The notes below the pieces were generated by a model that did no database searches, was not told where the DNA came from, and worked only from the letters and a program-made list of their open reading frames with translations. A stretch of DNA of 64,000 nucleotides from contig CADCXD010000009.1 of the NCBI GenBank assembly GCA_902806575.1, positions 434,001-498,000 on the forward strand, read 5' to 3'. Numbering within the stretch: position 1 is the first letter of the stretch; the number at the start of each line of letters is the position of its first letter. Of this stretch, positions 23,701 through 35,647 are shown in pieces. Made by a program: the position numbers and the translations under genes. This stretch comes from Jackrogersella multiformis. Taxonomy: Eukaryota; Ascomycota; Sordariomycetes; Xylariales; Hypoxylaceae.

Positions 23701-25600
23701 TGTGCCGTAGTTGGGCTTTCTTTCCTATTATTTTCTATCTTTGGGGGGGAATACCAAGATTTAACAGACCTACCTGGCATGTCTGAGTACCTAGGTACGT
23801 ATGCCAATTATGGTTAGTACGCACCAAGTGGTTGTGTAGATTATCGCAGGGAAGTGAGGTGTGTGTTATGTGTGCTGTGTGCCACACACACCCCTCCCCC
23901 CTCCCCCCTCTCTTTTCTCTCAGCGACGCCCTACCCCCCACTCTCCAACAGCATTTTCACCCTCTTCAATTCTTCTCCATTGAAGCCTGATCACGTTGCA
24001 AATCGACAACCTCTTGTCCTCCCCAATTGCGTCGATTATGAAGCACAATTGAGTTGGAGAGTTGTCAATTATGTGACAGTTATTGTTCTCTGTGTACCGT
24101 ACCCGTCATAACGTCTCCATGGGATTCGAGTAGCTTCGAATTCAATCTCATTCAGTTCAGAGACGGGAATCATTGAATAGCATGTATTGCATGTATTGAT
24201 TGGACGGCCGTATACCTAGGCAGGTATTTCCATATTTCCTCCACCTGTCAGGCTGTACTTGCCTACCTACCTATATACATCCGTAGGTACAGAGGTGAGA
24301 TGGTGTCCGAATTCGACTTAGAAAATGGCGTTGGTGGTCGATAGGAAGCCAAGGTGGATCGGGAGTAACTATTCCGATGACGCAAGTACCTACACCCCTG
24401 AGGTACTTCAAGGTACGAGGTCTGGGGGATTAGCTTTCACGCAGGACAGGTCCCAAAAATAAGCCAACGCCAATGTAGCACACCCCTGCGCCCGCCACGC
24501 CGCGTCTGCCCTGTCCGGGCCTGCCTTATGACTGACATCGATGACTATTGGAGGGATTGGGGAGTAGGGAGTGTGACTCCTCGACGACACCACCAGCAAA
24601 ACGTATCCACGTCTATATCCGATGAGGTAGGTACGGACCCCAAACCGACCAAGTTCTGAAGTCACTAAGTCACCAAGTCACCAAGTCACCATCAGCGTTA
24701 AAGCTAGGAACATCGAACACACGCTTCTCTTTTGGTTTTTGGTATCTACTTTATATTGCCCTCTACGTCTCCCTCTCTCACACTCTTTTTACATGTATCT
24801 ATTTCTCCGTCATCTATCCCTCCATCCATCCATCCATCCATCTATCGGATCTACACGTCAATCTTTACTCCTCCCTTCCATCCCTCTTTCTGCCTTCTGC
24901 CTTCTACCTTCTATATCCCAATTCGAGTTCTGCTGCTGAATTGCGTGTGTGTGTAGACTACAGAATACAGAATACACAATACAGATATACGCCATTGTTT
25001 TGCCACTCTGTGGTTATAAAGTTCTGTTCTTCCAATTCAATTTGATGCGCACTGCCAGGCTCGGCGTTTAGACCATTTAGGTACTTGATGTCTGTGCCCT
25101 TGACTTTGGCTGGACTACTTCTACTTTTACCTTCTAACCTAAGATCGTCGATCCGTTAACAGTCAACATTCGCCTTCGCTGCTGGGATTATAACATTGTC
25201 AATTCCAATTCCAATTCGAGCATTTATTGTTCAATGTCGAATGCTCTGTCGTCTTTCTAGGCAACAGCGCAGTATCAATTACGAGGGAATTCGATCTATA
25301 ACAGCTTATCTCCGAGACCAGCTCTGCCATCTTCTCCCAATTTCTCCCACTCACCATCATACATAAATCTTTCAATCTTGCAATCTTTCCATCTTCCCAT
25401 ATTCTCATCTTCCTACATCACAATCCTAATTCAAACTGAATTCAACTCAATTCCGAAATAAATCAGATCTGGTTTTAATCCTACCCAACCGCAATCGCAT
25501 AGAATACATTTCTTGATATTCCACTATTAAACCATTCCATTCTTACGCAATTATATTTCTGCCTGATTTGCCACTTCACAACTCACTCTATCGACCCACC
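17791..25600. other. Gene-poor region, 7.8 kb
   Basis: I find no frame with family features in nearly 8 kb. The region carries many CCTAGG-centred palindromes (for example 19639-19653, 19786-19799, 20647-20665), a GAT/AAT run near 19530-19560, and a TCCA microsatellite at 24821-24842. From about 23900 to 25600 it is CT-rich with repeated CAATTCCAATT-like patches, probably promoter and a long leader of the SWIRM gene. Confidence 0.55.
24821..24842. repeat. TCCA microsatellite
   Basis: Five tandem TCCA units in the CT-rich region upstream of the SWIRM gene. Confidence 0.8.
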
Positions 25601-26869
25601 ATGGCTGACAAACCAACGTCGCCAACTACTATGAAGCCTTCTCCCACATTTGGCATCCAGGTTTCCACAAACTCATCTACTAGTCACTCGCTTCCACATC
25701 CCATCGACAAACCCCCAATGGCGTCAATTGGATCGTCGAAAGAGCAGGGCTTGAAAAAACCACTTGACATTAGCAACCTAATGTCGCCGCCCGAACCTCC
25801 ACGATTCGATTCATTTTCGCAAAGACGCGATTCGAATTCGATGGGTCCAGCTGTCTCCGATGTTCGACGCATGGGCCCCATTCCTCCTCTGTCACCTCCT
25901 ATCTCTCCCGCTACTAAGACGGATAATCTTCTTGCCGCTGCTATGTCGCCAACAGACACTCCCGTGAAGGATCCCATTCTGTATCCCTCGCAAGACGTCT
26001 CCAGCTCGCCGCAACAGCGACCCCTCTTCACTCAGGATGACTCAATCGATGTCCGTCGAATGGTAGACGACCATGTCAATTCGCGGCCAGCAAATCTTTT
26101 CAGAGAGGCGACTCCACCGAGGCGAGAGGATTACGAGCTGTTCCTGCATTTCAGCGCCCAGGTTATGAAGAAATACAGCCGGGATCCGAAGACGTGGCTG
26201 AAGCGAGAGCGTAGACTACTATTGACGGACCGACAAGCTGGAGCGCGCAACAATCAGTTCAAGCCTCAGCCGAAGCCAATCCTTCCTGCCAAGCCTCAGC
26301 AGATTCGGAGGGAAACGCAGCGAGCTAGAACCACGAAGCCCGCCAAGGTCTCGAAGGCGACGCAGTCTCACGCTGCAGCTCCACGCCCTATCCGATCGTA
26401 TCCGACCCCTGGTCCAGGTCAAGCTCCAGGTCAAGCTCCGAAGCGCCTATCCAGCTCCGCGCCTGATCCTTCGCCGCGCCGCGCAGTTGCCCCGAACCGA
26501 GAAGACAAGGACTTCGAGTCGCTTCCGAACTATTGCCCACCTCTTAATTCACTCCCGCACAAGGCCAACAGCCTCAAGGTAGACTGGAAGGGAACTCCCA
26601 TTGATTTGAGCAATGATCCGCATCACCATCTTTTGCATCCTGACGAGGTAGCGCTCGCTGCAAACCTCCGACTTGATTGCGCTACCTATCTCACTAGCAA
26701 GAGACGGATGTTCATCAGACGTCGAGAATGCCTCGGAGTAGGAAAGGAGTTCCGCAAGACGGATGCGCAGCAGGCCTGCAAGATCGATGTCAACAAAGCA
26801 TCAAAATTGTGGACAGCCTTTGACAAGGTCGGTTGGCTCGACAGAGCCTGGATGGATCCTCACGTCTGA
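25601..26869 (+). CDS. SWIRM-domain protein (Fun19-like)
   Basis: A single exon of 422 residues starting at the well-placed ATG 25601 (context CCACCATGG). The first 280 residues are low-complexity, rich in Pro and Ser, with basic patches and a small duplication of PGQA. The last 85 or so residues (from LHPDEVALAANLRLD to WMDPHV) form a SWIRM domain, a helical fold that binds DNA or histone tails and is found in chromatin complexes; the basic helix SKRRMFIRRRE and the closing GWLDRAW are characteristic. Fun19-type fungal proteins combine a disordered N-terminus with a C-terminal SWIRM domain, as here. A nuclear role is inferred. Confidence 0.85.
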   Translation: MADKPTSPTTMKPSPTFGIQVSTNSSTSHSLPHPIDKPPMASIGSSKEQGLKKPLDISNLMSPPEPPRFDSFSQRRDSNSMGPAVSDVRRMGPIPPLSPPISPATKTDNLLAAAMSPTDTPVKDPILYPSQDVSSSPQQRPLFTQDDSIDVRRMVDDHVNSRPANLFREATPPRREDYELFLHFSAQVMKKYSRDPKTWLKRERRLLLTDRQAGARNNQFKPQPKPILPAKPQQIRRETQRARTTKPAKVSKATQSHAAAPRPIRSYPTPGPGQAPGQAPKRLSSSAPDPSPRRAVAPNREDKDFESLPNYCPPLNSLPHKANSLKVDWKGTPIDLSNDPHHHLLHPDEVALAANLRLDCATYLTSKRRMFIRRRECLGVGKEFRKTDAQQACKIDVNKASKLWTAFDKVGWLDRAWMDPHV

Positions 26870-27884
26870 TACGATAGCCTTACTCCATTTCTGGTCCATC
26901 AGGTATGGACCGTCACATTCGGGAGTATTTATCCCACTGGCGATATCTTGGGTTTTCATGGATGATACAGACATTTCATGATTTGTGCATATTGGTTTCG
27001 GGCAGGCTTGGATGGGACAGCCTATCAGCGGTTGCATTTATTTTACGGCCATCAGATATCGGTCTCAGCGTTACATATTCTTTTCTTGTCTCTTTTGTCA
27101 CCCCGGTTCAACTTGGTTCGGAAGCGTCAACTCATTTATCGGCACCACATCACACGGGAGAGGTTCGGTTTTCGGCACACAGCATAACAGAATTGCAATG
27201 ATACCCGGAGTGAGCGGATTCCCACCCCTATGGTTACTCCACTCCACAGTTTCTTTTTTCTTTCGGTCTACAGGAAGGGTCTACAGGAGGCTGGTCGGGT
27301 TTAGCGGTCGTTTGTTTCATTTCCGGACAGATTGGGTTTCACCCCACTAAGGATACCTCTGCATCATCCACGGCGTTATATTGGCCATCGGCCTAGCAGA
27401 GTGACGAAGGCTTTGATTTGGTTTCAATGAGAGAATGAGAGGTTTGGCAAGGGAACGGATTCATGTTAGGGATAGCCGGCGGCGTGATAGGCCAACTTAT
27501 GGAAATGTTGAGAAAGGCCAGGTGAACAGGACTCGTCGGCTACGGTACTTCATGTTGAGCTCAAACAATATTGAAGACATCTGCTTTTAGGTAGTGCCCC
27601 AGCTTCAAATTTGGTAGTTTCCAACGGAGAACACAACAGCGAACACACACAATCTTATTATGCAACCTATTTACTAGGTAGTGATTGTTACGAGGGAGTT
27701 GATGCTCCAAAATACCTATATGATGGGTTCTAAAGGACATACTAGACTTCCTAGGGAGCTATAATCAATCATCAAATGTGTCAAGGTATCAAGGTGCCAT
27801 TATAATCCCAACCCCGGAATGATGCAGCAGCATCCATAGATCTAATCTGCTTCCCATTACCAGGCTTACGGTACGCTACGAGAA

Positions 27885-28002
27885 GCCGCTGCCGCTGCCG
27901 CTCCCGTCCCCTGCTTTAGCGCTGGTTGGCGGCGCGCCGCCTGCCGGATCAGCAGCAGCAGCAGCGCGCGAGGTGGGATTGGGGAGGGTTTTTTTTTTTT
28001 TT
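27885..28002. repeat. Cluster of simple repeats: GCCGCT, AGC and poly-T
   Basis: Three low-complexity tracts lie within 120 bases: GCCGCT (27885-27902), AGC x5 (27951-27965) and a poly-T run (27989-28002). Confidence 0.75.
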
Positions 28003-28600
28003 AACGTAGGGCACGTAGGGCTACCCTAGGTAGGTACCTAGGGTCGATCGATCCGCGCGCCCGCCCGCCCTTGCCCTAAATCTGATCGTGATGTCACCCT
28101 GCCTTACCTCTTGCGACCACCTGCGGTTCGCGGTTTGCGACGCTTGGCTCTGGAGGGCTGGCTACCTGGGTACGTAATAGAGCGCGGAGTTGAGTTGCTG
28201 TGTTGTTGAGATGCGCATGCATGGTATAGTTTATCATACCTTATCTTATTTTACTTTTTATTTTTGTTGGTTGCTGTTGCGGCGCGAGGTTAACGTGCTT
28301 ATTTACCTTAGGTACGTGTAGTAATACATACCTAGGTACCTAGTGTATTTGTAGGCTAGGTACCCCCTCCAGCGGTGCGGGTGCTGGGTACTGTAGGTAT
28401 GCATTGTACACCCATAGATGGGGTGAATGGATCCCGAGGGACGGGCAAGAATGGGGCCCCGCAATGGGCTGCTTGGTAAATTGGGTTGGTCTAGGTACCT
28501 AGGTCAGGCCTTCGTGTCACATCGCTTCGGGCATGGGTTCGCGATGCTTACCTGGTATCACTGTTACATGTTACATGGATGGTTACAGCTTTTGAACCTT

Positions 28601-28621
28601 TTATTATTATTATTATTATTT
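28601..28621. repeat. TTA microsatellite
   Basis: Seven tandem TTA units. Confidence 0.8.
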
Positions 28622-29379
28622 GCAATTCTTAGTGCCTTTACTTATAAATTTGGGATATGTCCATGGTTGAGTTAAGCAAATGTATTTGGTAGTAATTTGG
28701 AACTGAGAACTTCTTCCAGAGGCATAAACACGGCCTGAAACTATATATTTCTACACTACATAGGTATATACCTATAGGGAGGTGCCTACCGCACCTAGAA
28801 CGACAATAAGCCGACGATGTAGCTGTGAGCGTAGCCCATAGCGAAATGAGGCTGATAGGAGAATTTCGCTTTTTGCTAGAAACGTAGGTAACCTTATATA
28901 CGTGTAGGTTTTCAAAGGCACGCGCACATGCACCACGAGAGCTTCAACATCCAGGATCTTACCTCCTAGTCGGTACATAAGTACATACACATCAGAGCCA
29001 AACATCAGATGTCCCGAGTGATGTCATGTTATACCAACGTCTTATCCGCTATTGCATCACGGCAGATCGGTGCATGTGGCCAAGAAGTAGGGTTGAATAA
29101 GCTCGATGCGACGACGCGACGCATGATGGTCTTGGCGGGAAGAAAGTGAAGGGTAATTGTCTAGATGACTTGCGTAGGTATCTATTGTGGACGATTCGAG
29201 CTGGTGATGAATGAACTCGGTTTTATTAAACCACGGGGATATGAATATATTCTCATGGTGTTTAGATTGGAATTTGGATGTGTTGTTAGGTATTCGTTGA
29301 CCTCGGTACCTAGTATGAATGCATGTGATAGCTTCAATGGTCTTGCTGATTGGTTCGTTTCTCATTACTGGAATTAATA

Positions 29380-29617
29380 CATATCCTCTGATACCCGCGT
29401 TTGTTGACCCAGATGCACAGACAGTCCTCTTGGGGTGTTTACCTTTCTTACTAGATCCGCGATCTAGCTTCGACCGCGTGCGCCTCGTGATATAAACCTT
29501 CGCGCCATTGGCCATCAGCCTGATGCCTGAGCCGCTACCTTTGACGAGCGCCACGAACGCTTTAATGTCGAAGAACTTGTCGCGGGTGAAGGAAGTATTG
29601 CGTTAGTTGGTTGACAT
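29380..29617 (-). pseudogene. Relic of a short-chain dehydrogenase, N-terminal part
   Basis: On the minus strand, ATG at 29617 is followed four codons later by TAA, then the same frame gives SFTRDKFFDIKAFVALV, the usual N-terminus of a fungal SDR subgroup. The cofactor motif TGGGSGIG is changed to KGSGSGIR, and the helix after it has lost several residues before ANGAKVYIT. Further on, a frame change of one base is needed to read LCIWVN-NAGIRG, the counterpart of the NNAG motif, near 29385-29430. Nothing of the catalytic Tyr/Lys region is visible. With a stop, a deletion, a frameshift and a broken Rossmann motif, this is a dead fragment. Confidence 0.72.
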
Positions 29618-30380
29618 TGTGGCGGTTTGAGTTGGGTGTATTGAAGTATAAGACTATAGTTGGAGGGAGGATTATTGTATGCTACCAAGAACTGATGGAC
29701 GACTAGCTAAAGGACTAACCTAGCTCGAAGAATGGGTGAAATCATGACGCCCTCACTCAGGTAAGACGGTAACTAGCTTATAGGTAACCTTTCAGATTCT
29801 ATTTACCTACTTAATTAGGTACGTTCCACTAAAGTCTTTGAAAACTTGAGACTATTAACTTTTGTCTCCTTGCTAATTCTGACCTTCTTGGAATTAAACT
29901 ACCCAATACAGTGGTACCTGGCGATTTACTCGCGTTGGCGTTTTATTGCGAAGCTACAATCGCAAGAAAGTGAAGGTTTACTACCTAGGTTAGTTATAGG
30001 TAAACTTCAAATGCAATAGCCACCTGGAGGCGAAACTCTCAACTCCCATATTTTGTATTGAAACTTTGAGTAATCCTTGTATACATGTGTATATATATAT
30101 ACCTACCTATATATCCTCGATTACCTAGGTATTTTAGGTACCTAATTCACCTTGACAGATACCTTACTTCTTACAAATAAGACCCTTAGAAATAACCAAA
30201 CATGTTATTCCACAATCCATAAACCTTGCTTCTCACCACAAGGTATAACATATAGTAGCCCTGCTACCTCTACATAGGTTTCGCAATACCTACAACAGAG
30301 CGTCGTCATTCTCTCGAAGAACATTTCAACACAAATAAAAAACAATCCAACAAACAATCTAACATTGACCAAAGAGCACT
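29618..30380. other. Intergenic, no gene seen
   Basis: AT-rich, with a TA run near 30091-30101 and CCTAGG motifs near 29984 and 30124. The last 80 bases are A- and C-rich leader of the next gene. Confidence 0.55.
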
Positions 30381-31571
30381 ATGGCTCGAGAACTTGTGCG
30401 AGAGGAAAAGCGCCGCTTCCTCAATGGATATACGAAGAACCTTGAGAATGTTTTTGATTGCGAGGATGAAGCTCTCAGAAGATTGATAGACGAATCGCTC
30501 TCTGGGAACGAAGGCTTCACGAGATCTGATTATGAAGCTTGGTTCCGAGATAGAGAAACGAAAATCGGCAGAATCTCTACTCATCTCGTAGTTATCAAGA
30601 CTCTAAGAGAAACGCTCATTGGCCGCCTAACAGACGACGAGCTCTGGATGGGCCCGCACCATCGAAAGGAGGTGGAACAAATTAACGATCTAATCCACCA
30701 ATACAAAATGTTCAACACCGCGGAGCCAATATTCTTTCCTTTCCGAGATGAATCGACTCGTCAAAGGTTCCGAACCAACGTGATCAAATGTTACGGAGCG
30801 CAGTTGAAAAATGGGATGGTGCGGTGTTCAGTATCAGGCCGATACTACCATCCCTCTTTAATCGAAACCGCACAAATCATCCGACACAACATAGGCGAGG
30901 TGCAAGCCAGTTACATCTTTGGACCTGTGAGAAACGGTGACGGACATACGACGGATCCTCGAAACGGTATACCTATGTTCCACGCCTACGAGGACCTTCT
31001 GGAGAAAGCAAGGATCGCACTTGCCCCAGTACCAGGGAAGAGTAACTCCTGGAGAGTCGTCGTGTTAGACCAAGCCCTTCTAAGAGAAGAAAATAGATTC
31101 GATCTAGAGTATTGGGGAGCGGCACTCGACGGACGTGAACTGACCTTCACAAAGGGGGTCCAATTTCGCCCGGCGTCGTCGTATATTTACTTCAACTTCT
31201 GCGTAAACCTCCTCCGCAGGCAGCGGTACGAAGTCGGAGGCTGGTGGAGAAATTTCCTGGAAGTCACCTACGCAGCAGCGTGGGCCTCGCCGAGAATGTA
31301 TGTCATAGGTTCTACATTGAAAGAGTCGACACTTAAGAAGCTAGCTCTCAACATTGGACACCTTACGCCTGACGGGGCAAACTTGCTGGTCGAGAATATC
31401 GGGCTAAAAATAGACGAATCGTTCCAGCCGTACCAGGGGGAGTTTGTGGAAGATGCAGACAATGTGGTTGTCAGTTCCGTCTTAAGTACCTACGTCTCGG
31501 GTGGAAATGGAGAAGACCAACTGGAGTCTTTACCTACCTACCTTCCTGACACTTGGTATGAGATATATTAA
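30381..31571 (+). CDS. HNH-endonuclease-like fungal protein, active site doubtful
   Basis: A single exon of 396 residues. A charged helical N-terminus (1-115) precedes a region that resembles the HNH_2 domain of many fungal hypothetical proteins: CSVSGRYY at 149-156, the strand-helix ETAQIIRHNIG at 162-172, and RNGIPMFHAYEDLLEKARIAL at 194-214. In the family, the second element normally reads AAHIIP, with His as metal or catalytic residue; here the His is Gln (Q165), so nuclease activity is doubtful. The C-terminal third (from about 225) is acidic and unrecognised. No signal peptide or membrane helix is seen. The family assignment rests on pattern memory and should be treated as moderate. Confidence 0.65.
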   Translation: MARELVREEKRRFLNGYTKNLENVFDCEDEALRRLIDESLSGNEGFTRSDYEAWFRDRETKIGRISTHLVVIKTLRETLIGRLTDDELWMGPHHRKEVEQINDLIHQYKMFNTAEPIFFPFRDESTRQRFRTNVIKCYGAQLKNGMVRCSVSGRYYHPSLIETAQIIRHNIGEVQASYIFGPVRNGDGHTTDPRNGIPMFHAYEDLLEKARIALAPVPGKSNSWRVVVLDQALLREENRFDLEYWGAALDGRELTFTKGVQFRPASSYIYFNFCVNLLRRQRYEVGGWWRNFLEVTYAAAWASPRMYVIGSTLKESTLKKLALNIGHLTPDGANLLVENIGLKIDESFQPYQGEFVEDADNVVVSSVLSTYVSGGNGEDQLESLPTYLPDTWYEIY

Positions 31572-31902
31572 TAGTTAGCATTGTACGTCAGCGGGCATTG
31601 CGCATTGATTAGCCAAGCGGGCAGTAATGTATCTTTATAGGTATACCACATCAGGCGTTGGTACGGGATATAGTCTTTTATAAAACCTAAATTGGATAAT
31701 AATTTGGCGGCAAGCATCACGACCACGGGCTAAGGCTAGAAGAGTCTTGGATGCCAACTGAATAGTGATATCAATTCATTCTCGTGCATTAGCTATGGAT
31801 CATCCTCCACTAAGTTCATAGGATCGTTATACTTATTCATACGCCATCGCAAACTTCGTAGCCAGGCATGCCAACACCGCCTCACCTAAACTAACCTCAG
31901 TC
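31572..31902. other. Intergenic between convergent genes
   Basis: 330 bases with no repeat or RNA gene recognised; probably the 3' ends of the two flanking genes. Confidence 0.5.
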
Positions 31903-32274
31903 TTAATTCGTGTTCTCCGTAGTAGTGTGCCTCTGTCCGGAACCCACAGGCATGACCCCCCTCTTGGCGCCCAATCGCTCGTCCTCCTCCTGCATCTTGG
32001 CCATGCCCTTCTCCTCCATCGCCTTGTTCCTCAGCACCGCCCCAGTTGCAGCCTGCACGCTGCCCACGCTGCCGCTGACGGCGCCGCCCACGTCGCCCTT
32101 GAGCTTCTGCGCGGTGCTGGCGGTCGGGTCGGTGGTGGGGTCCGACGACGTGACCACGGATCCGTCGTGCATCGTGCTGCTCGTCCCGATGCTGGGGTTT
32201 GCTGATGAGTGAGTCTGAGTCTGGGTCTGGGCTTCTCGCTGGAGCCCGCTGGTCGGGTTTCCCTGAGATGACAT
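31903..32274 (-). CDS. Small hydrophilic protein, possibly CsbD-like
   Basis: A single exon of 123 residues, very rich in Ser, Thr, Gly and Gln. The first 55 residues are low-complexity. The middle, AQKLKGDVGGAVSGSVGSV followed by a second helix with VLRNKAMEEKGMAKMQEE, resembles the short repeats of CsbD-like stress proteins common in ascomycetes, which are Gly/Ala/Lys-rich and fold on demand. The opposite strand is also open over this region because of its GC-rich composition, but only the minus frame gives a sensible soluble protein with a start near a typical leader. The function is unknown. Confidence 0.6.
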   Translation of the reverse strand: MSSQGNPTSGLQREAQTQTQTHSSANPSIGTSSTMHDGSVVTSSDPTTDPTASTAQKLKGDVGGAVSGSVGSVQAATGAVLRNKAMEEKGMAKMQEEDERLGAKRGVMPVGSGQRHTTTENTN

Positions 32275-35200
32275 TGCGGTGGTGGTTTAGGTGGGAGTTC
32301 TTTGTGTTGTTTGCTGGATGTGGTTGTTGGATATGATGTTGACTAATAGGTACCTAGTAACCGTGGTCGATTGCGGTTACGAATAACAATTGCAAGTTGA
32401 GTTTTCTATGATTTGGTAGTAGGATTATTATTTGCTATAAGATTGTGTTTATCTTTGGAAGTTTCAATGTTTGAAGTAGTAAAGAAACAGGTGCTGATGT
32501 CATATTGTCGCACAAAGTGAAATGACGTCACACTCGATTCTACAAAGTTACGAGTTACCCCTTTTTAGGACGGTAAACTTATTTTCACTTACACCCTGTC
32601 GGTTCAGTATTTAAGTGACGATACCTGCTTAATGAATACTGCTTATAATGTTTAAATATGCACATAACTGTCAATTACAGCTAATTCATGCTATAAACGG
32701 ACTTAAGGTACTAGATACAGTCTAAAAAGGAGGTAGTTGATAAACCGCTTTGCTTTAAACTTCCTTTAGCCACACCTTTCTATGAAACCAAGTAATATCC
32801 ATTATTTATTTACTTGGTATCATATCTGATCTACACATATTATTTGCGATCTCAACTAGGTACATAAAATATTGTTGTTCTCCTATTCGTGACTCTCCTA
32901 TTTCGTGGATGACTAAGCATCTTATTAAGCATTGCCCCTGAAATGGAGTTTTGAGGGTGTTATGTTAACAACGATTAAAGAACTGAATAAAGAGTAAAGG
33001 CGAAAAAATATAGCTATGAGACTATTCACATTAAGTATTCATATATATACTAGTGTACGCTTGGCTTAAGAGGCACGAAGCTGGGTCCAGCTTGAACCTA
33101 CTCCCGTATGACCAGATAAAGAACATAAGGAGTGTTAAGGATCAGGCGTGAGGTGATACATCGGTGTGGAAAGCGGCTAGTAAGTACTTCAATGAAGGCC
33201 ACATAGATATTATATACCCATAAGAGACCGTAACTAGGTAGTTGTAAATCCGATAAAGTGGATGGTGTCAACTTTGACACCCTCTTTAGGTGACAGGATT
33301 AGGACCCTCGACGATTTGCTGGTAACTTGTTTGATCTTAAGATATTCTTGAAGGGAAAGAAGCTTTGCGGCTAGCTCGATAAAGTAACGTAGTAATACCT
33401 CTGCAATGCACTCGTGTTGCTAAAACATCTATGACTTTTTAAGGATGCCATGGTTCGCGTAACTGTTGTTGCGCGGGGGGAGGAAAAGGCCACCGTGAGA
33501 GCCGCTGCTGGCGACTCTTAGGTTATACCTTGCATTAGGCCGTTACGGGACTGTGAATCTGACAAAAGAGATCCTATATCCACGCTAAAAGTATGGAAGT
33601 CCCGAATGCTTCACTGGAGACTTTCTAGCAATAGCACTCGTTCCTCTTCATTGAGGGCTCAAGTTCTCCGCGACGATCCCAGTGGGTCTTAGTGGAGCTT
33701 AAAAATGGCAAGTAATTATGGGTAGGAGCTTGTTTTCGGCATTGGCGGTATCCGTATACTTAATACTATTTTGTCACCGATGGGGAGTCTTAAAGCTGAC
33801 AAAAGAAGGAAGGAGATTAGTCGTGGGAAGATGATTTAATATTAATGACTTGACCTACTAAGCCAGGCATGGTAGTTTATCCTACTGCAATATTATCTGC
33901 TAGAGAAATAGTATGAAAGAACTGATTTAACATGGAAACAAAGGGAGTCAAAGTAAGAACGTCGTTAAATATAATCCAAGATATAAACGGGAAAGGTATT
34001 AATCCCATCACCCAGCGCGGCAGATCTGGTAAGACAATGGAACTTCGACTACCGAAGCTCGTACGGGTATTGCGGGATCCAGAGGCTGACATAAGGCAGT
34101 TTAGCTCTGGCTTAGCTAATCATACAATAAATTGGCTTGTAACATACCTACCTAGTAGGTATCCGACACCAAGTTCTCTATCATGATAGTAAGTAATAAA
34201 GTAATCCTACTAGGTGATTGGTAAGTAACCATCTCGTTCTTGGCAAGGGAAACCGAGGCATCTTCTGGTGCCATCTCCAACCTAGCGGGCCATAGTATAA
34301 CTTTATTTTCCGTTATGAGTGATTGGTAAGTAACGAAGAAGAAGCCGTACTTGCTTTCGGAATGCGTTGTAAGCCACAATGCCCATTTTGTAAGCACATA
34401 CACTGGGACATCAATCTGATGACTGTACGAACGCCTATCAACTCCAAAAATAATACGTCAAGAAAGTGCAAAAATATAAGGCAGGCTTCGTTTCAACTTT
34501 ATTTGTTTACCTCATATAGTTCCCACCTCGGAAAGGTATATTAAAGGTAATTATATGCGAACGGTAGTTCTATTGGCGTTAAATCCGACGTTTATGGGGC
34601 TTAGAGAATGCCGAGAGAAACTGATTGCCTCAACCAGTTAAGCTTACCCGAATCTCATTGCCAGATCGGGTATCAGAGGTCAATCACTGGGAAATTTCCT
34701 TTTCTGGCTCTATTAACCCGAATAGGCCAAATGATCCAAAAATATCGCTGAACTTCAAATTCATCTTCTGATAAGATCCTATCGAAGCGATCAATGATGA
34801 GACGCATGGTGTAGCAGGGGTTCAGCTGGAGCCTAGAGTGAAGATCATCTGAAACGGCGTCTCAGCCTGCGAACGTGGGATTCCTACCTAGGCAGCTAGG
34901 TACACATTCATAACCAACAGTTTTTAATAATTGTAGGTCGCGGGGACGCCGCTGGGACAGCTCAAGGATATGCCGCCACTTATACTTGGCGAAGATCTAA
35001 CTAACCCGTTTGCCGCAAGGTACATATCAGCATATGTAGGTAGGCATACGAAATAAGGTCTAGTATCTGGATCTGGACAAGGATTTTAAGCTTACTGCAG
35101 TTGATGGCTATGCTTACCTAGGTATTTTGTCATTGACTATAATCAAACCTACGAAACATGTGGCACAACCAAAGGATCTACGCGATTAAACACCGACATA

Positions 35201-35647
35201 TGTTAACTATCCCCTTAACAGACATTTTCGACTTCAACTGGCTTCGATTGGGTAGTCTAGGAGTGGTATTGCCGCCCATTAATGGTCTCGTAAAGGCCTA
35301 TCTATGCCAGTTAGGAAATGAAGAACCAGCAAAATTGAAGATTCCATTCATGAACTTCCACCTGAATAGGAAAGTATCCCAGGAGGTGGAGTAGTCATCA
35401 TGCTTAGCTGTGGCTAAGACGCAGGCGCGCTTTTCGCTCTCTTGCAGCTGCAGCCACGTGGATACGACATATAGAACTCCCCATGAATCCTTCATCCGCA
35501 AGGGTTCGATGAGCTAGACCCTGGTTGTCGGCTTTCTGTCGAAGGACCTGGGACTTTTAATTTCTATAGAACCCTAGAAAGTCCGGTTCAACAAAGCCGC
35601 CTCTTTGTTTCACTTGGTCGACCGACTGAACAGTTGCTCAGCACAAA
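32275..35647. other. Intergenic, 3.4 kb, no gene seen
   Basis: Frames are short and interrupted and I recognise no domain. Composition is AT-rich. CCTAGG-type motifs occur at 34890 and 35117. The last 200 bases are likely the promoter and leader of the regulator gene. Confidence 0.5.

Larger units (their letters stand above)
26870..29379. other. Intergenic, 2.5 kb, low-complexity tracts
   Basis: No gene is supported. Present are a GCCGCT run (27885-27902), an AGC run (27951-27965), a 14-T tract (27989-28002), a CCTAGGTAGGTA motif (28025-28041) and a TTA microsatellite (28601-28621). Confidence 0.55.

Noticed and set aside
31910..32212. Plus-strand frames opposite the small CsbD-like gene
   Set aside because: They are hydrophobic/Pro-rich antisense shadows of a Ser/Gly/Ala-rich gene.
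33877..34186. Overlapping short frames on both strands
   Set aside because: Vaguely membrane-like on the minus strand, but no motif, no continuation and no splice context.
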